Source: Euryarchaeota archaeon UBA89
Lineage (GTDB): Archaea > Thermoplasmatota > Poseidoniia > Poseidoniales > Thalassarchaeaceae
Direction: 5' to 3'
DNA: 24,833 nt
Assembly: GCA_002495525.1 (NCBI GenBank)
Contig: DAFS01000022.1
Location: 1-24,833 of the forward strand
Of the stretch, positions 1-8,372 are shown piece after piece. Both the position numbers and the translations under genes were made by a program. Below the pieces are notes generated by a model. It saw only the letters and a list, made by a program, of their open reading frames with translations, did not search any database and had not been told where the DNA came from. Position 1 is the first letter of the stretch. Each line of letters begins with the position of its first letter.

Positions 1-509
1 GAATCTTTGTCAGAATGATTGTCTAAGATTCCAATAAACTCAATATATCTATCACTTTCTGCAATTAATGAATTACAATTACCAAGGAAGCAATTATCTT
101 GAATAATTAAGGAATAATAATTCTCTGGATTCCCAGGCGAAGGAATTGAATCAACCAAATCAGAATCTTCAATATTAGAAAAATCATCAACTACAATCAT
201 ATCTATCAAGACATCATTAATACTTACGTCAGAACTTGAAAATAAACTAACAATCGCTCCTTCTTCTAGATTTCCGCCCCATTCTAATTGGTGGCTATCT
301 TCTAAACTAATTATATCTCCATTATTATTAATCTCAAGAGTTAATCCAGAACAGCTAACTTTCAAGCATGAAGTACTGAACCAGAAAGGCCCTTCTAGAA
401 GAATTATTTCTTCAAAGATTATATTTTTTTCTTCATTTTGGCCACCAACAATCATAATGGTTGAACTGATAAACAGTACAGTCATGAACAGTGCAGCGGT
501 ACGTCTCAC
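1..509 (-). CDS. Exported protein, N-terminal part only (runs off window start)
   Basis: An open reading frame on the minus strand continues without a stop to the window edge, giving about 169 residues. I place the start at a GTG at 507-509, because reading from there gives a textbook signal peptide: Arg-Arg at positions 2-3, a hydrophobic stretch, then a small-residue Gly-Gly end followed by QNEE. An internal ATG at 483-485 would cut the charged N-region off. The Arg-Arg start resembles the SGNH protein at 11252. The mature part is acidic, rich in Asn, Ser and Ile, and has Cys residues in CLKVSC and CFLGNC, as in extracellular beta-rich domains. No family is recognised. It is divergent from arcS with only about 60 bp between the starts, so the two promoters must lie close together or overlap. 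Confidence 0.6.
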   Translation of the reverse strand, partial: MRRTAALFMTVLFISSTIMIVGGQNEEKNIIFEEIILLEGPFWFSTSCLKVSCSGLTLEINNNGDIISLEDSHQLEWGGNLEEGAIVSLFSSSDVSINDVLIDMIVVDDFSNIEDSDLVDSIPSPGNPENYYSLIIQDNCFLGNCNSLIAESDRYIEFIGILDNHSDKD

Positions 510-571
510 ATCTATCCGGACACGGCATCCTCTTAGAATGCTTCAAGCGAAATGCTTCGTCCGCAGTATGT

Positions 572-2356
572 ATGGAAGAGAGGCCGCTGGCTCGTAGCGT
601 AGTCTCTAGACAGCGTTTTGGACGTTTATTCAGCCTTGGTGACCGAAACTCACCCAGTTCTTGGACTCCAGCTATTATTCTGGGTAAAGATGATGAAAAA
701 TTATCATATTCTATAGCACCTTTTGAATATTATAGAGATTCTAGTAGTTTACCTGCTAAAATTTCTATAAAGACACGGACGAATCTTACATTACCTTTCG
801 ATCAGTTAGATACATGGGTTGCTAGTGAAGGATTAGTTCTTCCACCAAGTTTGGTCGAATCTAATTCTGGAGAATTTGGTTTTGGAAAAGAAGTATTACC
901 GGTTTCTTGGCAATCTTTACATCATGATTTAAGTCTCAGTAATAATGATTTAGTACCATCGATTATTATTCTAACTGATGCTCCTCAATTAGCGAATCAA
1001 AAAGGATTATTGTCTGAGGCTATATATATTATCAGAACACGTTTTCCTTCTTCACTAATTTGGACACCAGGGATTGGTGGCCCAGATAACTGTGCAATTC
1101 TAACGTGGATGGGTGTTGATATTTTTGATCTAGGGAGATCTAGGCATGCCAGTTCTCTCGGAGTTATTTTATCAGAAAATGGGCCGAGAGAAGTTGAAGA
1201 GTCAATAGATGAGGATGCGTCTATGAAATATCAAATTCAATCCTGGAAAAACTCACTTGCAGCAACCAGAGTGGCGATTAGAGAAGGTAATCTTCGTGAA
1301 TTAGTAGAAAAACAATCTATTTCTAGTCCAAGATCAGTAGAAAGGTTGAGGATTCATGATGCTAGAATGTCTAATTTAGATGGGGGTCAATCTGGTTTAG
1401 CAAGAATCAAAGGTCAATTTCATGAATTAAGATGTCACAGTTTTTCTAGTCGTAACGATCCACTTATCAAAGATTGGCGTAGAAGAGTATCTGATACGCA
1501 CCAACCACCTTCTCACCAATCCAAAGTGATGGTATTATTGCCTTGTTCCGCAACCAAGCCTTATCGTCTATCAGCATCTCATAAGAGGTTTAGTCGTTCA
1601 ATCACATCTAACACAATTCACGAGGTAGTAGTCACAGCACCACTTGGTTTAGTTCCGAGAGAACTTGAAGATATTTGGCCAGCTGCTAATTATGATATTC
1701 CTGTAACAGGTGAATGGGATATTGATGAACTGAAAACAATTCGTGAGATGGCTCATCAGTATATGTCTAGGAATAATTTTTCAAGAGTTTTAAATCATAG
1801 TGGAATTGATCTAGAGCATGAATCAATAGAGATAATTGATACTAGGAAGGGACTAACTGCAGGTTCCTCCGATGCTTTAGAATATCTTCAAAAAATGGTA
1901 GAAAAATCTGTTAATGACTTTTCCTTAGAAGATCCTAAGGAAAGTAAACACAGGCTTGGGAAACTCCGCGCTCTTTCAAGATTTCAACATGGTACTGATG
2001 AGTGGTTAGATGGTACAGGAATACAGGGACGACCCCCAATTTTCACAATACGTAAAGAAGGCAAACAACTAGCATTATGGAACCCCCGCCTAGGTCGTTT
2101 CTCATTTACTAAAGCATGCCTTCCATTATTAGCAGAAAGTAATAAATTCCCAATTGTTCATATTATACCGGAAATAGATTGGCGTGGTGATTTGTTTTCT
2201 TCAAATGTAATAGACTATCAAGGTAGTATCAGGATAGGAGATGAAGTATTAGTGTACCAGAATAATCAACTTATTGGTTCTGCTCGAGCTGAAGCTGCTA
2301 GTTGGGAATGGCCAAATGGTCCCAGTAGATTGGCCCGTGCTCAACACAGATTGTAA
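572..2356 (+). CDS. arcS: Archaeosine synthase ArcS (TgtA2), lysine-preQ0 tRNA transferase
   Basis: ArcS acts on preQ0 at position 15 of archaeal tRNAs, adding lysine so that a radical SAM partner can complete archaeosine. The 594-residue protein has the ArcS signature PC-x3-KPY-x2-S-x2-H, seen as PCSATKPYRLSASH at residues 324-337 (nt 1541-1582). The N-terminal half resembles a tRNA-guanine transglycosylase fold (for example PGIGGPDNCAILTWMGVDIF, about nt 1070-1128). The last 80 or so residues look like a PUA RNA-binding domain (RIGDEVLVYQNNQLIGSARA). The frame is open back to an ATG at 491, but that would overlap the start of the divergent gene and add a Cys/His-rich segment unlike the family. 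I chose ATG 572 (MEERPLARS). rps15 follows 74 bp downstream with its own strong ribosome-binding site. The function is known for the family and assigned here from the motif. Confidence 0.9.
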   Translation: MEERPLARSVVSRQRFGRLFSLGDRNSPSSWTPAIILGKDDEKLSYSIAPFEYYRDSSSLPAKISIKTRTNLTLPFDQLDTWVASEGLVLPPSLVESNSGEFGFGKEVLPVSWQSLHHDLSLSNNDLVPSIIILTDAPQLANQKGLLSEAIYIIRTRFPSSLIWTPGIGGPDNCAILTWMGVDIFDLGRSRHASSLGVILSENGPREVEESIDEDASMKYQIQSWKNSLAATRVAIREGNLRELVEKQSISSPRSVERLRIHDARMSNLDGGQSGLARIKGQFHELRCHSFSSRNDPLIKDWRRRVSDTHQPPSHQSKVMVLLPCSATKPYRLSASHKRFSRSITSNTIHEVVVTAPLGLVPRELEDIWPAANYDIPVTGEWDIDELKTIREMAHQYMSRNNFSRVLNHSGIDLEHESIEIIDTRKGLTAGSSDALEYLQKMVEKSVNDFSLEDPKESKHRLGKLRALSRFQHGTDEWLDGTGIQGRPPIFTIRKEGKQLALWNPRLGRFSFTKACLPLLAESNKFPIVHIIPEIDWRGDLFSSNVIDYQGSIRIGDEVLVYQNNQLIGSARAEAASWEWPNGPSRLARAQHRL

Positions 2357-2419
2357 TCGGAATTGGTTGTTTGAGTTTGCGTAGCGATTAAAGAGGGGCA
2401 GCAAGTCGGCCGGCTACCT

Positions 2420-2424
2420 GAGGT
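2420..2424 (+). promoter_or_regulatory. Shine-Dalgarno site of rps15
   Basis: GAGGT lies 6 nt before the ATG at 2431 and matches the anti-SD end of archaeal 16S rRNA. It fixes the start of the S15 gene. Confidence 0.7.
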
Positions 2425-2430
2425 CTTCAT

Positions 2431-2886
2431 ATGGCACGCATGCACAGCAAAGGAAAAGGAACTAGTGGGTCTTCAAAACCCAATAATGATACAGCCCCTT
2501 CATGGTCTGAATCAGACAAAGGGACAGTTGAGGAATTAATATTAAAATATGCTAATGATGGGCATTCTTCTGCAAAAATCGGGTCTTTACTTAGAGATAT
2601 TCATGCTGTACCAGATGTCAGATTAGTAATGGGTGAAAGAATTTCGCAGACTCTTTCACGTAATAATTTAGATTCTACATACCCTGAAGATATGATGAAT
2701 TTAATGCGTAAAGCATTGAGCCTAATTGATCATCTTTCAAGTAATAAGAAAGATTTACACAATCGTCGCCAATTAGAACTTTGTGAATCAAGACTCCGCC
2801 GTCTTGCAAAGTACTATGTTCGAACTGGACGTATATCTTCAACATGGACATACAAACGCGATCAATTGAGATTGATGGTTGAATGA
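2431..2886 (+). CDS. rps15: 30S ribosomal protein uS15 (S15)
   Basis: This 151-residue protein is the archaeal/eukaryotic long form of uS15, which binds the central domain of 16S rRNA. The typical N-terminus MARMHSKGKGTSGS is followed by a PSW motif, an archaeal N-terminal helical extension (EELILKYANDGHSSAKIGSLLRD, IPDV-like AVPDVRL) and the conserved core LMRKALSLIDHLSSNKKD, then RRLAKYYVRTGRI near the C-terminus. Its length is normal for Archaea. In many archaea rps15 is followed by a RecJ/DHH-family gene, which makes the unknown gene 43 bp downstream of interest. A GAGGT ribosome-binding site confirms the start. Confidence 0.96.
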   Translation: MARMHSKGKGTSGSSKPNNDTAPSWSESDKGTVEELILKYANDGHSSAKIGSLLRDIHAVPDVRLVMGERISQTLSRNNLDSTYPEDMMNLMRKALSLIDHLSSNKKDLHNRRQLELCESRLRRLAKYYVRTGRISSTWTYKRDQLRLMVE

Positions 2887-2929
2887 TTCTAATGGATAAG
2901 ATTTCTAGTAACCCCCCATTCGAAGTATT

Positions 2930-3784
2930 ATGAGACTACTAGTTGAAGAGACCCAGTTTTCCTTAGTTTCAGAAATTTTATACTCTGCTTCGAAAGAAAT
3001 AGCAAGGTTGAATGAACCATTATTACTACTCTGCTTACCTACTTTATCTTCCTCATTTTCCATGGCAGCGATAGAATCATCTTTGGTAGATAACGGAGTA
3101 ACCTATCGTAGAAAATTTTCTATCGACGCTCCTGAAAATTTACCCTGGATTAAAATAATTGATGATAATTCAGAAATCACTTCACTTGAAACTAACCCTT
3201 TCAGATTAACAATATCAACATTGATTGTTGATGGATTAATAAGTCATAAAGGAGATTCTAGAAAAGGTCCATTGACCTCAGTTGCACAAGCTCATGCTCT
3301 CGCCCAATTAATTTCTCCAAATGGTCACAGGACACGTAGATTACGTCCATGGTTAATCTCAGGGAATTGGATTAATTCTGCTATGGATAATACCTATGAC
3401 CCCCTTTATTCAGCATTAAGGGATATTCTTTTGGAGGAAGGAATAATCAAGGTAGTCCCAATACCAGAAGTTCCTGAACCAAATATCTCAGAATATGAAT
3501 GGATAGATGAAAATGCTTTAAATGCGATTTCTTCAAGGTGGATAAGTCTTGATTTGGAAGGTAAAGCCAGAGTGTTATCAAACTTAGTTAGAGATTCATT
3601 AATCAGATCAAAGCCATCTACTTCTAGATTAGAAGAAATTGTTTGGCATTGTGTGTTGGCACCTGGGTGGTCAACAGATTTAGCAGGGCAGATATCGTCT
3701 GCCAGATTACATTGGGAAGAAAATAACTCAAATGTTGCTTCTAGCAAAGTCATTGATAAATTGATTAGAGATGGTGTTTTATAA
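2930..3784 (+). CDS. Unrecognised protein after rps15; possible degenerate DHH/RecJ/Cdc45-like protein
   Basis: A 284-residue soluble protein with no signal peptide or membrane segment. I do not recognise it with certainty. Two stretches fit the layout of a DHH phosphoesterase with lost catalytic residues. At about residues 28-78, a beta strand (LLLLCLP) is followed by a helix (SMAAIESSLVDNGVTYRRKF) and then IKIIDD, where an active enzyme has DADG followed by a helix and a metal-binding Asp. At about residues 120-180, AQAHALAQLI and LISGNWINSAM, then LLEEGIIKV, recall the second part of that domain. The metal-binding Asp/His motifs are absent. The place directly after rps15 is where many archaea keep the recJ/GAN gene; family members bind GINS at the replication fork, and a crenarchaeal version is inactive. 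No clear ribosome-binding site precedes the ATG. It could instead be an unrelated lineage-specific protein. Confidence 0.75.
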   Translation: MRLLVEETQFSLVSEILYSASKEIARLNEPLLLLCLPTLSSSFSMAAIESSLVDNGVTYRRKFSIDAPENLPWIKIIDDNSEITSLETNPFRLTISTLIVDGLISHKGDSRKGPLTSVAQAHALAQLISPNGHRTRRLRPWLISGNWINSAMDNTYDPLYSALRDILLEEGIIKVVPIPEVPEPNISEYEWIDENALNAISSRWISLDLEGKARVLSNLVRDSLIRSKPSTSRLEEIVWHCVLAPGWSTDLAGQISSARLHWEENNSNVASSKVIDKLIRDGVL

Positions 3785-5803
3785 TCACTCTTCAATTCTA
3801 AGCATTACTTCACACCCAGTACATTCTATCCTTAATGGCCTAACTTCTGATTCAACAGGATTACTTGTTCCGCATGCCGGGCATTCGATTGTAGGTAATT
3901 TTTTCCTTTTACTTCTATCTCTATTTAATTTCGGAGATACAAGTGAAATTGGGAACACCAACAAAACACTGGAGGCTACAATTGCAAGAACTATCTGCAT
4001 TGGCATACCTAATACATAAATTACTAACGATAATCCTCCTAAGGATAACACAGAGATTAGAGACGGTGCGCTGCTTCTATTTCTGGTCAGGAATAATCCC
4101 ATAGCTATTGCAATACATAAGGCGAAAACACATAGCATCGCTGAAATTAGTGGGCTGAACGCCATATTCCCAGATGGTAGAAATTCTATTCTAAAATTCT
4201 CATCTACATCGATATTATCTTGATTAATATTAATTGATTCTAAGAATATCCATCTTCGATGTTCGAAATCAATATTCTCGGCGGAAACAGGGCCTAAACC
4301 TGCTAGCATAGATGTTTTAATCTCTAAATTAATATTAACTTCATCCCAATAATTGTTTGAGGGATTACGAATGAAATTCTCAATCAAAAGTTGTCTTTCA
4401 TTATTAATCACAGAATAAGAAGTTTCAATCTTAATAGTTATTTTTTCAGCAGCAAAAGACCTTGTCCCTCCCATGTCTATTTGATATTCTGTAGGTCCTA
4501 AATCAATAGGATTAATTCCTATAATCGATTCAATATCTAATGATAAACCATTTTGCATAAATGACCTCATATCAGAAGATGAACCGGTAATATGAGATGT
4601 TAATGCTAGTAATTCATCATCGTCGACTTTACCATTATTCCTATGCGATGTGGCAACAGAATCTGAATACGAATTTAAATTTTTCCACCAACTATTTGAG
4701 TCCAAACTAGAATTACCAATATTATCCATCCCCCATCTCATCCATTGTGACATAGCACTGTCAAAAGAAATTTCAATATCCTTTACTATTATATCTCCTT
4801 CAAATTTCATATCTATTTCAACACTGATTTCAGAACCACTGTCTCTTAGAGGTTCTGAAGAGGGATAGTAACTTCCTCCACCTCCATTATCTTCATCGAC
4901 ATTTATATTGTGATTTTTTGAAGCAGAAATTTCTAACCCTGATTGTGGAGACAATATGAAGTCAGTGGAATATGTGCCGCTATCAGTATCTTCAGGCATT
5001 TCCCAGACAAACGTTACTTCAACGCCTGATTCAAGAGGAGTTGCAATAGGGCTCAGAGTTAATGGAGTCCCTTGTAATGTGAAACTACCACTCGATAGAG
5101 ACCACATTTCTCCTCCAAATCCAGAGTTCAATATTATTGGGAAATATACAAGTCCTGAAGTAACACTAGCCTCTTTAATTTTGATATCCACTAATGGAAT
5201 TTTCCCAGTGACTTTCCCTTTGGAATCTTCTGAACCCCATTTGAAGGTCAATCCTGCATCTTGTGTGGGATTTGAGAAAAGTAAACTATTAACAAAAAGA
5301 GATACTTCCAATTTATCTCCGTCATTTATTGTTCCTGAGGAAACTTGTACATTAATTTCCATATTCCCTTCTGCATTTAGAAATGGCTCTACTCCATTGA
5401 GTCCAGAATTACCTGAATAAAACGAACCTCCGATCCTGATATCTAAAGTAGCATTTATTGTTACTCCCACTGCGCCCTCGACTAAGTAAGGGATTGTGAA
5501 AGTCCATGTCTCTGCAGGATAATCTCCTTCGGTCCCCCATATTATTTCCCATGATCCTACCTCAACTTCTCCTTGTTGTAACCCTGCTGTGACGGTGGCT
5601 TCTTGTTCATCTGAAAGTTCATTTTCGAATGGTGAAAGCTTACCGTTAGAAGATTCATCTAATAAAAATAGGTCAAAACTTGTATCACTACAGCAAGAAG
5701 TATCTTGGCCTCCAGCATCTTGTGCGTTTGCGGGAGCAGTGAAAAAAGAAAGCAACAATAGTCCGACTATGGTCAAAGACCTAGTGGCCAAGTGCCCGTT
5801 CAT
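3785..5803 (-). CDS. Exported membrane-anchored protein with cytosolic C-terminal zinc ribbon
   Basis: The 672-residue protein starts with a signal peptide (about 1-27, ending APANA). An extracellular region of about 520 residues follows, split by a Gly-rich linker near residue 305 (NGGGGSYYPSS) into two beta-rich halves. Three membrane segments lie at about 553-572, 582-600 and 602-622, followed by a basic patch (RDRSKRKK) and a zinc ribbon with Cys641, Cys644, Cys661 and Cys664 (CPAC...CTGC). With the N-terminus outside, three crossings put the zinc ribbon in the cytosol. No enzyme motif is seen. An AGGAG ribbon-site match lies 3 nt before the ATG. It is last in the minus-strand series after gltX, 80 bp downstream. 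Its stop directly abuts the stop of the convergent gene. A role in sensing or surface assembly is only a guess. Confidence 0.85.
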   Translation of the reverse strand: MNGHLATRSLTIVGLLLLSFFTAPANAQDAGGQDTSCCSDTSFDLFLLDESSNGKLSPFENELSDEQEATVTAGLQQGEVEVGSWEIIWGTEGDYPAETWTFTIPYLVEGAVGVTINATLDIRIGGSFYSGNSGLNGVEPFLNAEGNMEINVQVSSGTINDGDKLEVSLFVNSLLFSNPTQDAGLTFKWGSEDSKGKVTGKIPLVDIKIKEASVTSGLVYFPIILNSGFGGEMWSLSSGSFTLQGTPLTLSPIATPLESGVEVTFVWEMPEDTDSGTYSTDFILSPQSGLEISASKNHNINVDEDNGGGGSYYPSSEPLRDSGSEISVEIDMKFEGDIIVKDIEISFDSAMSQWMRWGMDNIGNSSLDSNSWWKNLNSYSDSVATSHRNNGKVDDDELLALTSHITGSSSDMRSFMQNGLSLDIESIIGINPIDLGPTEYQIDMGGTRSFAAEKITIKIETSYSVINNERQLLIENFIRNPSNNYWDEVNINLEIKTSMLAGLGPVSAENIDFEHRRWIFLESININQDNIDVDENFRIEFLPSGNMAFSPLISAMLCVFALCIAIAMGLFLTRNRSSAPSLISVLSLGGLSLVIYVLGMPMQIVLAIVASSVLLVFPISLVSPKLNRDRSKRKKLPTIECPACGTSNPVESEVRPLRIECTGCEVMLRIEE

Positions 5804-5883
5804 GAACTCCTGTGGTTTACTTATTAGACTTCAATGCGACGCTTAATAGATACAAATTACTACAATTTAACCTTATTATTTAC

Positions 5884-7605
5884 TTATCCATGTAACCAAA
5901 GTAGTTTGATTATATCATCATCAATAGATTCGATTTTAGCATATCCCACTCTCTCTAATTGAACTATATTATTTTTCATAATTTGAATATCTTCTATTAC
6001 GCCTTCTTGTATAATTATCTCATTACCATTTGGTATAGTCAAAATTGCTTTTTTACTAATCGATTTTGGAATCCAATGTACAATAGATCTCTTATCATTA
6101 CGGTCTAATGATTGAATAATTCCTTCGGACTTTCGAACTTCAATATCTGCGAAATCTTTCAGTCGTATTTCTTTTTTTTCTAAATCTTTTTCTTCAACAT
6201 AAATCTCTAGGTCTTCTATATTCCACTCTCTATTCCCCTTAATTTTATTTAGTGGATGCTTATTTAGAATCAATTTTATTGGTATCTCAATATTATTCGC
6301 ATTTAATATTATTTTTTTAGGATCTCTGACAAAAACCCTTCTTTCACATTTTGAATCAATTTTACTGGAATTGAATGACTCAATTGTTTGTAGAGATACT
6401 GAAATATCTTTTTGCGTCAATCCAAGATCTATCCAAAAATCTTTCATGGCCTCGGAATCAAAACCTCTTCTTCGGAGAGCTCTCAGTGTTGGTAATCTTG
6501 GATCATCCCATCCAGAATAATTTTTATTTTCGATTTCTTTTCTCATACCAGATGTAGAAAAACTTCCAAACTCATGAATCTTTACTCTGCCCCAATACAT
6601 GGTTTCCGGATATTCCCAGCCAAAATGATTGTACAGTAAAGTTTGTTTCCTAGTGGAATCCATCAAATCTTTACCTCGGATGATATGGGTAACCCCTTGT
6701 TCATGGTCCTCTATCGCACTTTGGAAGTCTAATAGGGGCCAAACTTTGTATTTATCACCAACCATTGGATGGTGAGAATGTTGTATTCTTAACGCGGGCC
6801 AGTCTCTGAGTGCAGGATTGGGGAGATTCATGTCTGTTTTTACTCTTACAACTGCCATTCCCTCAGTAAGTTTTCCGTTTACCATTTCATTCCAATCTGA
6901 AAGATTTTCTTTAGATTCTTTCTTTCTACATTGGCATTCTTCAGAGTTGTCCCTTAATTTCTTAAAATTTTCAGCAGAACATTTGCACACATAGCCGAAT
7001 CCTTCATCAAGCATTTTAACTGCATAACTCAGGTATATTTCCATTCTTTCAGAAGCCCTAACTATTATATCTGGATTTTTTCCAGTCAACCACTTATAAT
7101 CTTCTTCAATCCAACTATATGCTTCTTTTATTGGAGGTTTAACTTTAGAATCTGTATCGTCAAATCTTAAAACCACTTTTCCGTCATAAATTTTAGCATA
7201 CTCCGAATTAATTGTAACTCCTCTTGCATGCCCTAATGTTAGAGGTCCGTTAGGATTTGGTGCAAATCTCAAAATTACTTTCCCACTGACTGCATTAGAT
7301 AGATCTTTCAAACCAGTTCTTTTAATTTGTTTTTGTCTATTTAATGCCTCTGGATTAGTATTCTCCAAAATTCCACGAACAGCCTCAATGCCTTCATTTT
7401 TAGCCAAATAATTAGCATTTTCAACTTCAATATCGACCAATTGTTTTAATTCCCTTGCTCTACTTCTAAGATCAGATCTTTCTCCAAGTATTCTTCCTAA
7501 TACAGAACCTGACTGCCCCGCTCCATTGTATTCTACAGCATTTTGCAGGGCATATTTTCTAACAATATTTTCGATTTCAGAATCCCATTCTGCCGCCTCA
7601 GTCAT
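5884..7605 (-). CDS. gltX: Glutamyl-tRNA synthetase, archaeal type
   Basis: A class I aminoacyl-tRNA synthetase that charges tRNA-Glu; archaeal members usually also charge tRNA-Gln with Glu, which GatDE then amidates. At 573 residues it is typical of the archaeal/eukaryotic group. The HIGH-like motif is TLGH at residues 123-126 in PNPNGPLTLGHARG. The KMSKS-like loop is STSGMRK at 350-356, a Gly variant of the archaeal STSKIRK form. A C-x-C pair at 207/209 and another at 224/226 match the zinc-binding insertion. The C-terminal third is the beta-barrel anticodon-binding region of the GlnRS/archaeal GluRS kind. GGTGAGG lies 8 nt before the ATG, supporting this start. It is 38 bp downstream of rnhB and probably co-transcribed with it. 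Confidence 0.95.
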   Translation of the reverse strand: MTEAAEWDSEIENIVRKYALQNAVEYNGAGQSGSVLGRILGERSDLRSRARELKQLVDIEVENANYLAKNEGIEAVRGILENTNPEALNRQKQIKRTGLKDLSNAVSGKVILRFAPNPNGPLTLGHARGVTINSEYAKIYDGKVVLRFDDTDSKVKPPIKEAYSWIEEDYKWLTGKNPDIIVRASERMEIYLSYAVKMLDEGFGYVCKCSAENFKKLRDNSEECQCRKKESKENLSDWNEMVNGKLTEGMAVVRVKTDMNLPNPALRDWPALRIQHSHHPMVGDKYKVWPLLDFQSAIEDHEQGVTHIIRGKDLMDSTRKQTLLYNHFGWEYPETMYWGRVKIHEFGSFSTSGMRKEIENKNYSGWDDPRLPTLRALRRRGFDSEAMKDFWIDLGLTQKDISVSLQTIESFNSSKIDSKCERRVFVRDPKKIILNANNIEIPIKLILNKHPLNKIKGNREWNIEDLEIYVEEKDLEKKEIRLKDFADIEVRKSEGIIQSLDRNDKRSIVHWIPKSISKKAILTIPNGNEIIIQEGVIEDIQIMKNNIVQLERVGYAKIESIDDDIIKLLWLHG

Positions 7606-7613
7606 ATTATCAT

Positions 7614-7620
7614 CCTCACC
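7614..7620 (-). promoter_or_regulatory. Shine-Dalgarno site of gltX
   Basis: On the minus strand this reads GGTGAGG, 8 nt upstream of the gltX ATG at 7603-7605. It supports the chosen start. Confidence 0.65.
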
Positions 7621-7643
7621 ACTAGACTACTGCATTTCACTAT

Positions 7644-8372
7644 TTACCAATCATTGATTGATGATTGTTTACTATTTCCCTCAACTATGCTTCTTTTCGG
7701 TATAGGTTTTTGATTCTCTTTGACCCAAGCGTTTTCTATTGTAGTCCAGGACCATCTCAAATATTTATTTGGATATTCGCCTTTAATTAAATTTTTAATC
7801 GCAACTCTAGTTTTTGGATCTGAAGGATACCCGCTACCAATATCCAAATCCAGTAATTTCCCTATTTTTTCAATCTCTTTATCTCTGTGGACTTTGGCAA
7901 GAATACTTGCAGCGCCAACTAGTATATTCTCAAAATCCATTTTATGTTTTGATATAATCGACCATTGATTCCAACTCGAACCTAATGATGAACTAACTCT
8001 ATTTTCAAATCGTTGCTCATTGGTGTCACAAGCATCCAAATAAATCTCACCATTATATTTTTCAGTCTTTGTAGCAACAATTGCTTCTTTGAATAATTCT
8101 ACTTCTAGTTTATTCAGATTTGTAATCTCTCTTTCCTTGTCTATTCTGGAGGCACTACAAGTTATTAATCCAATTTTCCATTTCCTTTTCTCTGCCTGTA
8201 AATATATTTCTTCAGCCAAGAGAAATCTTTTGTTCTTAGTTAATGATTTAGAATCTTTAGCACCAATTCTTGATAAAATTTCTATATCGGTACTTGGCAT
8301 TCCTAAGGCACAAACAACTAGTGGCCCTACAGCAGGACCTCTTCCTGCCTCATCAACTCCTAATTGATACAT
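7644..8372 (-). CDS. rnhB: Ribonuclease HII
   Basis: RNase HII cuts the RNA strand of RNA-DNA hybrids and at single ribonucleotides in DNA. The 242-residue protein begins with the family signature GVDEAGRGPAVGP, giving Asp7 and Glu8. Asp113 lies in IYLDACD and Asp164 in ASILAKVHRD, completing the four catalytic acids. The GSGYPSDP motif and a C-terminal YLRWSWTTI segment are also family features. The last 25 or so residues are a polar tail of little conservation. Its ATG directly follows the TAA of the upstream SGNH gene, with GAGGAG inside the end of that gene as ribosome-binding site, so translation is probably coupled. Confidence 0.96.
   Translation of the reverse strand: MYQLGVDEAGRGPAVGPLVVCALGMPSTDIEILSRIGAKDSKSLTKNKRFLLAEEIYLQAEKRKWKIGLITCSASRIDKEREITNLNKLEVELFKEAIVATKTEKYNGEIYLDACDTNEQRFENRVSSSLGSSWNQWSIISKHKMDFENILVGAASILAKVHRDKEIEKIGKLLDLDIGSGYPSDPKTRVAIKNLIKGEYPNKYLRWSWTTIENAWVKENQKPIPKRSIVEGNSKQSSINDW

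Noticed and set aside
491..571. N-terminal extension of arcS from ATG 491
   Set aside because: It would overlap the signal-peptide start of the divergent gene and adds residues unlike the ArcS family; ATG 572 is a better start.
4956..5420. Plus-strand ORF of 154 codons
   Set aside because: It is the complement of the exported zinc-ribbon protein, with no start signal or motif.
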